64,000 nucleotides of DNA, from NCBI GenBank assembly GCA_018417955.1, contig JACTVC010000004.1, positions 3,038,001-3,102,000 of the forward strand, given 5' to 3'. This document shows positions 10,603 to 21,800 of the stretch, one piece after another. The position numbers and the translations under genes are program-made. This DNA is from Laccaria trichodermophora. Taxonomy: Eukaryota; Basidiomycota; Agaricomycetes; Agaricales; Hydnangiaceae. Each line of letters starts with the position of its first letter. Positions within the stretch are counted from its first letter, which is position 1. A model generated the notes under the pieces. That model was not told the origin of the DNA, did no database searches, and saw only the letters and a program-made list of their open reading frames with translations.

Positions 10603-13600
10603 ATGAGTTCAACAACCCCCTCCGGCGGAGACGAAGCTCTAAGGAATAAGACGCGTAATACCAACAATTCAGCCAGCCGCGAATTCGTAACGCCGCTGAC
10701 GACCAGAAGGAAAGGAAAGGGCGTGGCCATGACCGAGGAACCAGACCCCGAAGCAACCTCCCCCACAGATGGCAGCCATATGCCATCTTCGGGTCCAGTG
10801 CTCACTGGACCTCACCTACCTGACAAAGTCGGTTCAGGAGAATCCCCCTCGTTCCCCGCTGCTTCCCAAAGCGCGAAACGCGTACCCGTCGCGAATAGAA
10901 ACGCGAGCACACAACCCGCTGCTAATAAAAGCGCGAGTGCACTCCCCGCTGCTCCCAGAAGCGCGAGTAACTCGAATAAGGCTCCACGAAAGCCCTCGAC
11001 CTCAGGCGCGAATCAACTCGCAGCCTTCAGTCAGCCAGCGCAAGCTGCTCCCTCTGACGCAGCCCTAGCCCTTAGAGACGAGTTACTGAACCTTCAAACC
11101 GCTGTCCGAAAGGAGACCATCGACGACGAAGCGCGTACGTCTGTCTCGAGTCATACCGAAGGTAGAGGGACACGACGTGCTGCTTATACGGCGACTTCTA
11201 TGGAGCACGAGGAGACTGAGTACAAAACAATCTTCTGGGACATAGAGGGAGTCAGGAACTTGCCTATATGGGCAGAACCTATCATCCGATCGTCGGAGCG
11301 AATGTTCGGCGTGTTCGACCCCTCCGCGGACGAGGACGCCCTCGTACCCCTCGGCGCCATCGATGGGATAATCCCGGGCAGGACGAAGCTCGACTGCGAT
11401 CGGCTGAGATGTGCCATCGAGTTAGTCTATACTACCCCCAGGGACTGTCGATGGGAGAATCTAGGCACCGCAGTCCGAAAGTTCGCCGAATACGAAGTCA
11501 GTAGAAACGATCTAGTGAAGTACACCGGACTAGACGTCACCTACGGAATTGAACGTACTCTACTCTTGGAAGCCTCGCAAGTTGTTGTAACCGTTGACCA
11601 AGTGTTACAAGTCCTGGCGGACTTCTTCCGCAAGCGCGAGAGAGAACGCTTCGTTCTTGACCAGCAGTTCGCGTTCTTAAAACTCATAGCCTCTAGCAAG
11701 AGTAGAACCGAAATCCTGGCTACGTATCGGATTCTGCAACATCGAACCACCATAGCCTCAAAACACTTGGTGCTGCAAATCAATGCCCTCACGAAAATGT
11801 ATAGATCGGGTTCTGATCAGATGTCTATTAGTTCTTATGAATCGACTAGACCGTCCCTACGATCCGCGTTCGGCAGCGAGTCTGCTAGGAAGGAGGTCGG
11901 CAAGTTGCTTGCAAGACCAGATTACTTCAGCAAGATGCCCCAGGACCTAGCGGAGATCGCTGCATATTTGCGCGATCGAGCCTATAAAGATAGGCCTGTC
12001 CCCAAAGAATTCACCATCCATCGGACTCGTAACGCCCTTCCATCGCTAAGAACCGGATCCTCTACCTCAAGCGAGCCCACCACCCATACTACTGGACCTG
12101 AATCTGCGCGAAACCCCGCTGCAAGTGAAGGTCAGAGCGTCAGGTTCGTTACTGAACCGCCTATCCCTGGATCTATATCGGTTCTTCTTTCTAAAAAGCA
12201 CCCCGTAACACGACTACCTGGAATAGGAGCGGTTGGCGTGTCCGCAGTAGGAACTTCTTCTGTAAAAACTACGACCACCAATAACGCTCCAGCGACCGTG
12301 ATCTCCGACATTAACAATGACAACCTTAGGGCACCTGCAGCGTTTACTTCGCGCATACCCAGCCCTAAGTCATGGACCAGCTACACGTTCAGACAGAGGA
12401 GCAACCCTACGGGAGTCCAATCACCGTCTGAAGCGAACGGCGACGGCAAAAACCACCGTGGAATCTCTACCGCTCGTAATGACGGTCCCCCCCCGGGAGG
12501 ATCACCTCCTTCCAGCAACAACGACGACCATGGAAGACGACCTAACCCGGATCCTAACGGATCGAACCCCCCAGCCTCCTGGTACGTTCCCCCTAGGGGT
12601 AATGGAGGAGGAGGCGGCGGAGGAGGCGGTGGAGGAGGCGGTGGAAGAGGCGGTGGAGGAAGTGGTGGAGGGGGAGACGACGGGAACCCGTCCTCTCAAG
12701 AACCACCACCCTGGTGGCGAACTCCAGAGGAATGGCAAATTAATCATAAGTTGAACTCGACTGTCCTACCTGAATGGAACGGTGCTGGAGATACCGCTAT
12801 CGACTACTTGAGTGCGATGGGATTCCTATCCGGCTTGGGCCCTAAGATGAAGGAGGGTATAGCACAGCTAGCACCCTTTAAGTGGACCTCCTACGCCAAG
12901 AGCTGGTGGGAAACTTTACCCGCTCCCGATCAAGCTTACTTCTCGATCAACTGGGACAATATGATGGTCGGCATCCAATCACATTTCTTGGACGAGGAAT
13001 GGGTGCGCGAGCGAACTTTCGAATTCGACGAAATGACATTCAGGAATAAGGGTCACGAACAGGAAAGTCCCCTGGAATATATACAACGACGGATCCGTCA
13101 TCACCTCTTCCTGCACCCGGACGAAGTCGACGGACCCACCGCGGTGGCACGTATTCTCAGACGCCAACCAGTGGAGTGGACTCATTACTTAAACGAGACT
13201 CTCTGTCCTTCTATCCTAGCCACCCAATCAACGGCTAAAAAGATGAATAATAGCCTTATGGCATCTTGGCAGCAGGCTGAGCGTAATCGCAAGCCAGCGC
13301 CGTTCTACCGGAACCACCGTTCGCGCGCTGTGCACGCAGCGGAGGTGGAACCGCATAATCATGATATCGCTCTGGAGCCGTGCTCCTGCGACGAAGGGGA
13401 TGACGAAGATAAAAGTGTAAACTTCGTCAATAACTCAAACCGGAAGTCTAAGTCTAGACCTCCCCGTACTGGGGGGCCTAAGGATTCGACTAAGCCGGAT
13501 TTCCCTCACGGAAAGACAAGGAATGGGGTGACTTTCGAACGAGACGATTCTAAAGTCAGCGCAAAGGAGCCTCACGGTGATTGCTACATCTGCACTAGTC

Positions 13601-16600
13601 CCAAACATTTCCATAGAGACTGCCCCCATTATGGTAAATGGAACGTCCTTAGGAATGCGCATCAGATACATGTAGATTGGGATTCTGGTGAGGAGGAGGA
13701 AGCGGACAGATTGTACTTAGCTATGCTGGCCGAAACTAAGACCACTATTTCCGCTTGCGAGAGTGAGAGCATGCTCAGACAATACGCCCTAGACATCCAC
13801 AGTTCCCAAGGCGGGTTCAAGGAAGCACGCGCTGCTATGAAGCGCGAAATACTCGCTGCAAATGTGCGCGAAAAGGGACTTCACAAGGATAAATTGCCCG
13901 ACGCGAATCTTCATAAAGTATACCCATTGCACCGTAACGAACAAAAAGTCAAAGGCAAACTAAAGGAATCTTTACGATGTCCCGCGCCTCCTAAACGAGT
14001 CTCTGCTAAAACTACTACTCGAATCTATGAACCTGGAAAGGTGTTCCCCGCCGTCAAGGGTCGGTCCTTGCCAGAAGGAATGGGTTCGCTAGGAACAAAG
14101 GCTCTCCATATGCGCGCTAAGATTGATAATCTAGAGTCCGATTGCGTCAAGGCGCGACTTGACTCAGGGGCGGACATTACTCTTATTTCCGAAGAATTCT
14201 GGCAGTCCATGACAAATTCTCCCCGTCTGCGAGAAGGAATGAGGATGAAATTATATCATCTCACGGGAGGAGCCAAGGTTTTAGGCTATATAAAGACGGA
14301 ACTCTTCGTAGTGGCTCAAGACGAGTCCATCGTTAGCTTTGAACTGGAAGCTTACGTTGTAAGGAACATGAACGTCCCTCTGCTATTAGGAGAAGATTTC
14401 CAGACCACGTACGAACTAAGCGTCATCAGGCATGCCACGGGGCTTTGTGAAGTACTGGTCGGGAAGTCTGGGCGCGTGTTACCCGCCGCCTCGGCTCACA
14501 ACGTAGACTTAGGCTTCGAAATCAGAGTGGCGCATGTCACTCAGTCCTTTATTCGTAGGAAAGCTGTAACTCGTGGTAAACCAAAGGGTGGTGTGAAGAA
14601 GCTGACGGAAGTAACGGCTTCTGAGGATGCGCTGATTCAACCCTATCACGTCCGAAACATCGAGGTAAACGCCGCCTTCGAGGGACGAGAAGATTGGATA
14701 GTTGAAAAGATCATCATTGGGACCGACGATCAAAATGTGATGGCCGCGCCTACTACTTGGATAAATGCCTCCTGCCCCTACCTGCCAATCGCCAACACTA
14801 GTCCGCATCCGCGTTACGTTAGGATGGGAGAAGTAGTGGGATACCTGATCGACCCTGACTCTTCTTTGGACAAACCCAAGGATGAAGACCACCTCGCCAA
14901 AATGGTGGCTTCTACAGAAGCATTGAAGAAAACGATAATGGGAACTTTAAAGGCTCAAGACTTAGCCACAGCTGAAAATTTAAAGGCGGATACTCCTGGT
15001 CATGACGATCGTTTCGAAAATGACACCTCGTGGGGACCTAAGACGACGGCGGTGCCTGAGGATCCCTTAGAAGGCAAGGTAGAAGAATTGGTCAACCTAG
15101 GACCAGATATACCTGAGGAATACCGCGAAAGGCTGTCCGAGGTGTTGCGCAGGAATGCTGCAGCCTTCGGAGTAGACGGACGATTGGGACATGTGGATGC
15201 GCGAGTACGAATTCCGCTGCAACCCAACACGCTACCCATCTCAGAACCCATGTACGGCGCCTCACCTGCGAAAAGAGAAGTTATAGATCAACAAATGAAG
15301 ACGTGGTTCGAAGCGGGAGTCATCGAACCGTCGACTAGCCCTTGGGGTTTTCCGGCTCTCGTCGTCTATCGTAACGGCAAGCCTCGCCTAGTTATCGACT
15401 ATCGGAAATTGAATGCTAAAACCATCCCGGACGAATTCCCTATACCACGACAATCCGAAATCATACAAGCCTTGTCTGGAGCCCAAGTTTTGTCATCCTT
15501 CGATGCCCTCGCCGGCTTCACTCAACTCGAAATGGCAGACGACGACAAGGAAAAAACCGCATTCCGTTGTCATTTAGGTCTATGGCAATTCAAGAGAATG
15601 CCTTTCGGTCTGAGGAATGGACCCTCAATATTCCAAAGGATCATGCAGGGAGTACTAGCTCCCTTCCTGTGGCTATTCGCCCTGGTCTATATCGACGACA
15701 TCGTGATATACTCCAAGAACTGGGAAGACCACCTTCTCCATCTCGATCGTGTATTGAGCGCTATAGCCACCTCCGGAATAACTCTATCTCCCGCCAAGTG
15801 TTTTGTGGGATTCTCGTCCATACTACTACTAGGGCAAAAGGTTTCTCGTTTAGGTTTATCTACTCACAAAGAGAAAGTCCAAGCTATAATGGAGCTCGCA
15901 CGGCCCACGTCCGTATCAGACCTTCAGAAGTTTCTGGGAATGGTCGTCTATTTCTCTACCTACATTCCTTTCTATTCGATGATCGCCGCGCCGCTGTTCG
16001 ACCTCCTTAAGAAGGGAGTCAAATGGCGATGGCGCGCGGAACAAGAAGCCGCGTTCGAACAAGCTAAAGAGGCCCTTGCAAACGCCCCCGTTCTGGGTCA
16101 CCCTATAATCAATAGAGCCTATAGATTGTACACGGACGCGTCAGATATAGCTCTAGGCGCCAGCCTCCAGCAAGTCCAGACCATCTTAGTGAAGGACCTG
16201 AAAGGGACTCCCTGTTATGCTAGACTCGAAGCCGCGTGGAAGGATGGCAAGGAAGTACCTCAACTAATAGCCAGATTACATAAGGAGAAGCATGAAGTTG
16301 ACCAGCCAGACGTATGGGGAACTTCACTTGATGAAACTACGGTGCATGTCGAAAGAGTCATCGCCTACTGGAGTCGAACTTTCAAATCCGCCGAAAAGAA
16401 CTATAGTGCGACAGAGAGAGAAGCGCTGGCAGCTAAGGAAGCGCTCGTCAAATTCCAGCCCTTTATAGAAGGGGAAGATATCACTTTAATCACAGATCAC
16501 GCTGCCTTGGTGTGGGCGCGAGTCTATGAGAACGCTAACCGCCGCCTGGCAGCTTGGGGGGCTGTATTCGCGGCTTACCCCGGACTTAGGATAGTACATC

Positions 16601-18612
16601 GAGCAGGGAGAGTTCATTCCAATGTCGATCCTCTTTCGCGATTAATAAGGATACCGCCACACGATTCGCCGCTCAGCGATGACATCGTCCCTATAGAACA
16701 AGATCCCGTCAAACGCAACATCGCTCAGAAGGCCGAAGATAGGATATTCAGAGCTGCTGCTCCTAAAGCCGCCTTCTGCGTGATGCGGTGGGAGGATGTC
16801 ATTGACCGACAGGCATCCGCGGTTCGAACCAGACGACAGCTCGCTGCCGATGAAGAGCGCGACATCCCGAATAAAACTAAGTTCGCTGTCAATGAAGAGC
16901 GCGAAATCCTGAACAAATCCAAAGGTAACGAGCGACACGAATCGACAAAGGAAGAGGAGGGGAATGAGCAAGGAGAAGTTCTACCTTTTTCCAAGTCTGA
17001 CCATTGGACCTATCCGACTGGCAGTAAGCCTACGGAGCTGCCACCTGACGAAGAATGGACGAAACGAACCCAATTGCTTATAGCAGTCGATCCTCAGATC
17101 TGCAAAGAATTCGCGGATGGCTACGAGAGGGACAAGTTCTTCGCGCCACGCTATATTCAAATTCAACCTAATGAACGAACTGTAATCTCTGCAAGTCACT
17201 TCCAGAGAGGACAAGACGGACTACTCTACTTTACGGACGCCGCTTGGAAAACACGATTATGTGTGCCCAATTCCAAAATCAATTACGTACTACGGTGGAT
17301 ACACGAATCCCCCTACGAGAGCGCTCATGCTGGACCACGCCGCTTCTTAGCGCGACTCCAGGAGCTATTCTACTGGCCAACCATGAACAAGGACGCCGAA
17401 GCTTATGCGACTACATGCGACGTTTGCCAAAAGATCAAAACGGACCATCGTGCTAAGATGGGCGCGCTCAGGCCCGCGCATATACCGTCTAGGCCATTCT
17501 CCACGGTCTCCATGGATATGATAACGGGATTACCGCCCTCAGGAGAACAAAAATACACTGCTATACTAGTAATTGTGGATAAGCTTACTAAATTCGCCAT
17601 TATAATCCCTACCCACTCAACTCTGACTCAGGAAGGGTTTGCTAAATTATTCGTCGAGAGGGTCGTCAACGTCTATGGTCTACCTGAAGTCATAATCTCG
17701 GATCGAGATAAACGCTGGGCCACCATCTTTTGGAGATCGGTCGTTTCCAACTACGGAAGCGTTATGGCTCTCTCGTCCGCCCATCACCCGCAGACGGATG
17801 GACAGACCGAAATCCTCAATGCTACCATTGAACAAATGCTTCGCGCTTTTGTCTCCTCTGACAAGGAGAGTTGGTCGAACTGGCTTAGTGTCTTAGCCTA
17901 TTCGTACAACAGCAGCGTGCATTCTTCTACTAAATACTCTCCTAATTTCCTGCTCATGGGATACAACCCGAGAACTTCAGTAAGCGCGATAATACCGGAA
18001 ATCGACCCCGCGCGTCGCCCCTTTCTTCCAAGCCAATCAGCCGAAGACTTTGTCGAAGCCTTGGAAGTTCATCGCAACTTCGCTAAGGATGCTATCGCCC
18101 TAGCTCAAGACCGACAGGCCAAAGCCTATGATAAGAAAAGGCGACCAGTACAAGAGCTGAAAGTCGGAGATTACGCCTTAGTGAATCCGCATTCTCTCGA
18201 GTTAGTAGACGTCGAAGGGACTGGCAAGAAACTCATTCAACGAATGATTGGCCCTTTCGAAGTTGTCGAAAGAATCAACCCCATGGTGTATCGTCTACGT
18301 CTACCGGACACCTATTCGATGCACCCTGTTTTTAATTTGGAACATTTAAAGAAATACGAAGTTTCGCCTGAACGTTTCGGGGAGCGCACCGAACTGCCTT
18401 CGACTCGCGAACTACGAGCCTCCGAAGAATACGAAGTGGAATCAATCCTAGGACATCGCCTCGTCGGCAAAAAGAAGGCGAACCGAAGGATGTTCCTAGT
18501 CAGATGGAAGGGCTATGGCCCCGCGGACGATTCCTGGGTCTCAGAATACGACTTACGCAATTCTGCTCAACTCAAAAGAAGCTACCTGGACTCCAAGGGA
18601 CTAGCTATCTGA
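10603..18612 (+). CDS. Fused Gag-Pol polyprotein of the chromovirus
   Basis: 2,669 residues from the first in-frame ATG at 10603. The same frame is open back to about 10126 without an ATG. It makes the particle protein and the replication and integration enzymes. Approximate residues: polar N-terminal region 1-660; Gly-rich run 667-693; gag core (FKWTSYAKSWWETLP) 709-843; CCHC zinc knuckle (CYICTSPKHFHRDC) 994-1007; aspartic protease DSGAD at 1187; reverse transcriptase with VYIDDIVIYS, YIDD at 1696-1699; RNase H from YTDASD at 1844, with about 60 extra residues before the AYWSRTF segment; integrase with an HHCC finger near 2235-2280 and DD35E residues D2305, D2367, E2403; chromodomain (FLVRWKGYGPADDSW) about 2607-2669. 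No frameshift or stop separates gag from pol, so a single polyprotein is expected. All catalytic residues are present. Confidence 0.95.
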   Translation: MSSTTPSGGDEALRNKTRNTNNSASREFVTPLTTRRKGKGVAMTEEPDPEATSPTDGSHMPSSGPVLTGPHLPDKVGSGESPSFPAASQSAKRVPVANRNASTQPAANKSASALPAAPRSASNSNKAPRKPSTSGANQLAAFSQPAQAAPSDAALALRDELLNLQTAVRKETIDDEARTSVSSHTEGRGTRRAAYTATSMEHEETEYKTIFWDIEGVRNLPIWAEPIIRSSERMFGVFDPSADEDALVPLGAIDGIIPGRTKLDCDRLRCAIELVYTTPRDCRWENLGTAVRKFAEYEVSRNDLVKYTGLDVTYGIERTLLLEASQVVVTVDQVLQVLADFFRKRERERFVLDQQFAFLKLIASSKSRTEILATYRILQHRTTIASKHLVLQINALTKMYRSGSDQMSISSYESTRPSLRSAFGSESARKEVGKLLARPDYFSKMPQDLAEIAAYLRDRAYKDRPVPKEFTIHRTRNALPSLRTGSSTSSEPTTHTTGPESARNPAASEGQSVRFVTEPPIPGSISVLLSKKHPVTRLPGIGAVGVSAVGTSSVKTTTTNNAPATVISDINNDNLRAPAAFTSRIPSPKSWTSYTFRQRSNPTGVQSPSEANGDGKNHRGISTARNDGPPPGGSPPSSNNDDHGRRPNPDPNGSNPPASWYVPPRGNGGGGGGGGGGGGGGRGGGGSGGGGDDGNPSSQEPPPWWRTPEEWQINHKLNSTVLPEWNGAGDTAIDYLSAMGFLSGLGPKMKEGIAQLAPFKWTSYAKSWWETLPAPDQAYFSINWDNMMVGIQSHFLDEEWVRERTFEFDEMTFRNKGHEQESPLEYIQRRIRHHLFLHPDEVDGPTAVARILRRQPVEWTHYLNETLCPSILATQSTAKKMNNSLMASWQQAERNRKPAPFYRNHRSRAVHAAEVEPHNHDIALEPCSCDEGDDEDKSVNFVNNSNRKSKSRPPRTGGPKDSTKPDFPHGKTRNGVTFERDDSKVSAKEPHGDCYICTSPKHFHRDCPHYGKWNVLRNAHQIHVDWDSGEEEEADRLYLAMLAETKTTISACESESMLRQYALDIHSSQGGFKEARAAMKREILAANVREKGLHKDKLPDANLHKVYPLHRNEQKVKGKLKESLRCPAPPKRVSAKTTTRIYEPGKVFPAVKGRSLPEGMGSLGTKALHMRAKIDNLESDCVKARLDSGADITLISEEFWQSMTNSPRLREGMRMKLYHLTGGAKVLGYIKTELFVVAQDESIVSFELEAYVVRNMNVPLLLGEDFQTTYELSVIRHATGLCEVLVGKSGRVLPAASAHNVDLGFEIRVAHVTQSFIRRKAVTRGKPKGGVKKLTEVTASEDALIQPYHVRNIEVNAAFEGREDWIVEKIIIGTDDQNVMAAPTTWINASCPYLPIANTSPHPRYVRMGEVVGYLIDPDSSLDKPKDEDHLAKMVASTEALKKTIMGTLKAQDLATAENLKADTPGHDDRFENDTSWGPKTTAVPEDPLEGKVEELVNLGPDIPEEYRERLSEVLRRNAAAFGVDGRLGHVDARVRIPLQPNTLPISEPMYGASPAKREVIDQQMKTWFEAGVIEPSTSPWGFPALVVYRNGKPRLVIDYRKLNAKTIPDEFPIPRQSEIIQALSGAQVLSSFDALAGFTQLEMADDDKEKTAFRCHLGLWQFKRMPFGLRNGPSIFQRIMQGVLAPFLWLFALVYIDDIVIYSKNWEDHLLHLDRVLSAIATSGITLSPAKCFVGFSSILLLGQKVSRLGLSTHKEKVQAIMELARPTSVSDLQKFLGMVVYFSTYIPFYSMIAAPLFDLLKKGVKWRWRAEQEAAFEQAKEALANAPVLGHPIINRAYRLYTDASDIALGASLQQVQTILVKDLKGTPCYARLEAAWKDGKEVPQLIARLHKEKHEVDQPDVWGTSLDETTVHVERVIAYWSRTFKSAEKNYSATEREALAAKEALVKFQPFIEGEDITLITDHAALVWARVYENANRRLAAWGAVFAAYPGLRIVHRAGRVHSNVDPLSRLIRIPPHDSPLSDDIVPIEQDPVKRNIAQKAEDRIFRAAAPKAAFCVMRWEDVIDRQASAVRTRRQLAADEERDIPNKTKFAVNEEREILNKSKGNERHESTKEEEGNEQGEVLPFSKSDHWTYPTGSKPTELPPDEEWTKRTQLLIAVDPQICKEFADGYERDKFFAPRYIQIQPNERTVISASHFQRGQDGLLYFTDAAWKTRLCVPNSKINYVLRWIHESPYESAHAGPRRFLARLQELFYWPTMNKDAEAYATTCDVCQKIKTDHRAKMGALRPAHIPSRPFSTVSMDMITGLPPSGEQKYTAILVIVDKLTKFAIIIPTHSTLTQEGFAKLFVERVVNVYGLPEVIISDRDKRWATIFWRSVVSNYGSVMALSSAHHPQTDGQTEILNATIEQMLRAFVSSDKESWSNWLSVLAYSYNSSVHSSTKYSPNFLLMGYNPRTSVSAIIPEIDPARRPFLPSQSAEDFVEALEVHRNFAKDAIALAQDRQAKAYDKKRRPVQELKVGDYALVNPHSLELVDVEGTGKKLIQRMIGPFEVVERINPMVYRLRLPDTYSMHPVFNLEHLKKYEVSPERFGERTELPSTRELRASEEYEVESILGHRLVGKKKANRRMFLVRWKGYGPADDSWVSEYDLRNSAQLKRSYLDSKGLAI

Positions 18613-18819
18613 AGCTCCCGAACTGGACCCTCTCCACTACATTAGAAACCTCGAACCCTAACCTATCCAAGGATCATTAGTAATACTGTATATAACATTT
18701 GAGCTCCGAAAACTCCGCACTTTCCACGTATATAGTGATTTGAACCATTCCCTCTTTTAAACATTCCAGACGTGGTATCCCGCTGCTTTCGAGCGCGACT
18801 ACCCTCGAGTCCGATACCC
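18613..18819 (+). other. Spacer between gag-pol and the second ORF
   Basis: A 207-bp non-coding gap. It contains TATA-like TGTATATAAC near 18688 and GTATATAG near 18729. A pyrimidine tract ending TTCCAG at about 18769 could act as a splice acceptor. Either an internal promoter or splicing could express the second ORF; the sequence alone does not decide. Confidence 0.4.
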
Positions 18820-21800
18820 ATGGCTGGGAGACTCGGCCACGTCTTTGGGAAGAACAACCATGATACCAGGCGATACTCTCCTAGGCGGAATCCTAGCTTT
18901 GCGGGTTACGACCAAATCCCTCGCATTCCACCTCCGCCGCCTTACGACCTCCCTATTTCAGTCCACCGTAGACTAGTTGGCATCAAGGATCGTCTCTGGG
19001 AAATAACTTCGCCAAACTCCCTTCAAAACGCCTTCTGCCCAGGAATACGCCCTGACAACCTCAACCTTCGAGTCAATTTCTTCGATGAACAACACCGTCG
19101 TTACGATGGCCACATGGGGCCTTTCGACCCTACGAGGAACCCTCAACTACACTTACCGGGTAAGGAATGGCGAGCTTTGATTATAGGACCCGCTGCGGGC
19201 AGTCCGCGCGAAAACCCCGAGTACGAAGTTGCTACCAACTGCTGGAAGAGTGACGACGCCCCCGCCTTCGACACGGGACGTATCCACGACAGCTACATCG
19301 ACAAACTCATCAATCTCAATCAGGAGGTGGACCGGAGAATGGAGGTTCTACACAAGGAATATGTCAATCATCACTTTCTGGAACCCTCGCACCGAGCGTT
19401 GTGGAGTACTGCCGTCCGACCGGCCATTCCCACCTCAGAGAACCTCGACTCACTCAGGTTGATCAGGCGATTCCCATTAGCAGTTGACTGGATTATGGAA
19501 GCTCAGCGAGGATTGAAGGACAAACGAGCCTTCGTGGATTATGTTTCCAGACTTCAGGCCGCCCCGTTCTGGATGCCAGATGTGGATGCTGAAGTAGCCA
19601 TGGCTGATGACCGCTACTTGGGAGTCTGGTTGAATGGGATGGACGAGAGGCTAGCGCGTTGGTATCTGAAGGAAAGAATACCGTGTTTCATAGCACGAGA
19701 AGTTTCGTCCATTGAGCGCGTTTTACTCGCTGCTCGAGAACGGATGGTGGATTTCGCAGCCGGAACTAGTGCTTCATCTATCCATTGGGGCGTTAACGAC
19801 TACGATTCAAGGGCTATAACTCACGGAGACCTCTCCCTGTCCGATACAACCTCCTTCCATGACCCCGGTTGGGTATGGTCTCAAGCCATCGACGTTGAAC
19901 CTCAATCCCCTACATCAGAGCCTACAGCGGAATCCACGTCTAAATACGAACCCCCTCCTTTGGATGTCGTCACGATCGCGAACGATCGTGTACCTTGGAT
20001 CAGGCCTCCTCCTGTCAAAAAGGCTGCCACAAGCCGCCCCAATGCGCCGACCCATGAGCGAAAAAGGTGGATAAAATTCGTGGAGAACCACCAACCCGAA
20101 GGAACCTTCAGGGAGGTCGGTGCGAGAACGGTTCCAGACCACAGAACCCACTCCATGTTTGATCGGGATAAACGCTGGCATATTTTCTTCCTCAGACCCC
20201 CCAAAGTGCCGGAAGGTTGTGTGTCCGACCCCGCTGTGTTTGGTCAACCTTGCCCGAAGGGGACTTACAAGGGCATAAACAAGAAGCGATTCGTTCGACC
20301 GTCTTGGATTTACCAGACATTGGACCCTTTGCCTACGGACGTGGGAAGGAAGGCTCCAGTGCCAAAACCGGAAGACTTGCCGACTCTGAATAAAACCCCC
20401 CGCCCCACTCCTGACGACGATAGCGATAGTGACAATGATTATTACCCTGACTTGGGTGATCAAGCCCCAGGGGTGCGGAATACGGCTGCGGCCACCACCG
20501 ATTCGTCTATGAGCGCGATTTCTATGCCCGCTGCTCAGACTACGGAGATTGAACCTGCTACGCAGGATACTGAGGCTCAAACCGCTGCCATAGGCGCGAC
20601 CTCGAGGACGGAAGTGACCAGAGATCCGTCTGTCCCCATCGCCCCAGCCTTACCTCTCCCTGTGACGAATCGAGCACGAGAGGAGGACGAGATTTCCTGG
20701 GGAGATGACGAATCAACCCATGAACCTATGGGCCCTCAGATTCCCCCTCTATCCTTCACCGTGGATTCGGAAATCATTTCGGAAATCGTTCCCTCAGTAG
20801 ATCCCTTGGAATTCGCCTCCTCCTTCCTAATGTTGTACGGGTTACCCTCTGCAGAAGGATTCTCTACGGTACAGAAGATGATTACGTCAATTGCCGCTCG
20901 TCTTCACTTGACGGTCAGACAAGTATTCAGAGTCAGCGCCGACCGCCACCAAAGTTACTGGTTCGAAATGGAATCCGTGGATCAAGCTCGGCAGATGAGG
21001 ACGCACATGCACCACAGACAGGAAAACGGGATCGAATTACTAGTTACCTATGCTGATTACGAGAACTATGTGGGAGCTCTCGCTCGTTCCTCCCATATAT
21101 GGCCGGATCCATCCCCCAGTGTCGATAGCCAAATTGCGACCCCTTTCCTGCCAGAAACGTCCGCCGCGAGCTCTACATCTCGACGTCAAACCAGCAAGGA
21201 GCGGTATCGGACTCGTGATTCTCGTCGAAGGTCGCCTTCACCAGATCGCTACCGAACTTACAGGAGACCTTCCCCCCTACCCCGTCAACGATCCCCTCCC
21301 CGTTCAACCTACCAACGGAGGAGGTATCAGCGTTCTCCATCTCCTCGTTCTCGTTCTCGCACCCCTTATCGCCGTTCCAGGTCCCCTGAGCCAAGAGAAT
21401 ACCGTCCATCCAAGGAGTCAGCGGTTACACGGCCCCCGAGAAAACAAGTCCCCCTGGATTCCTCAATGGCTCGAACCTCTGATAAAGAAGCGATGATGCA
21501 GGTTCCCCCCTTGCCCATTCTCCCTAGCATGCCAGCCTTCACCGGATTGCCACACAACGCCCCGCTGCCCTTTGGCGCGAACGTTGCCTTTATGTGGTCC
21601 CCCTCTGGTAACACTTTTAGTCCGGTCCTCCTACAAGGGAATACTACTGTATTACCCTATCCGTTGCCACCCGCGGGACCGACTCCCAGTGCCCTGCTAC
21701 CATGGCCTGTAGCCGCTGCGCTGCCTAGTTCAAATGCACAGATATCCCCTCGTCCGCAGGCTGTCCCGAGGAACTCGCTCGTTACGCCGTTAGCCTCCAG

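Noticed and set aside
12317..12754. Alternative frames over the Gly-rich gag region
   Set aside because: They are low-complexity shadows of the GGN-repeat coding for the Gly run.
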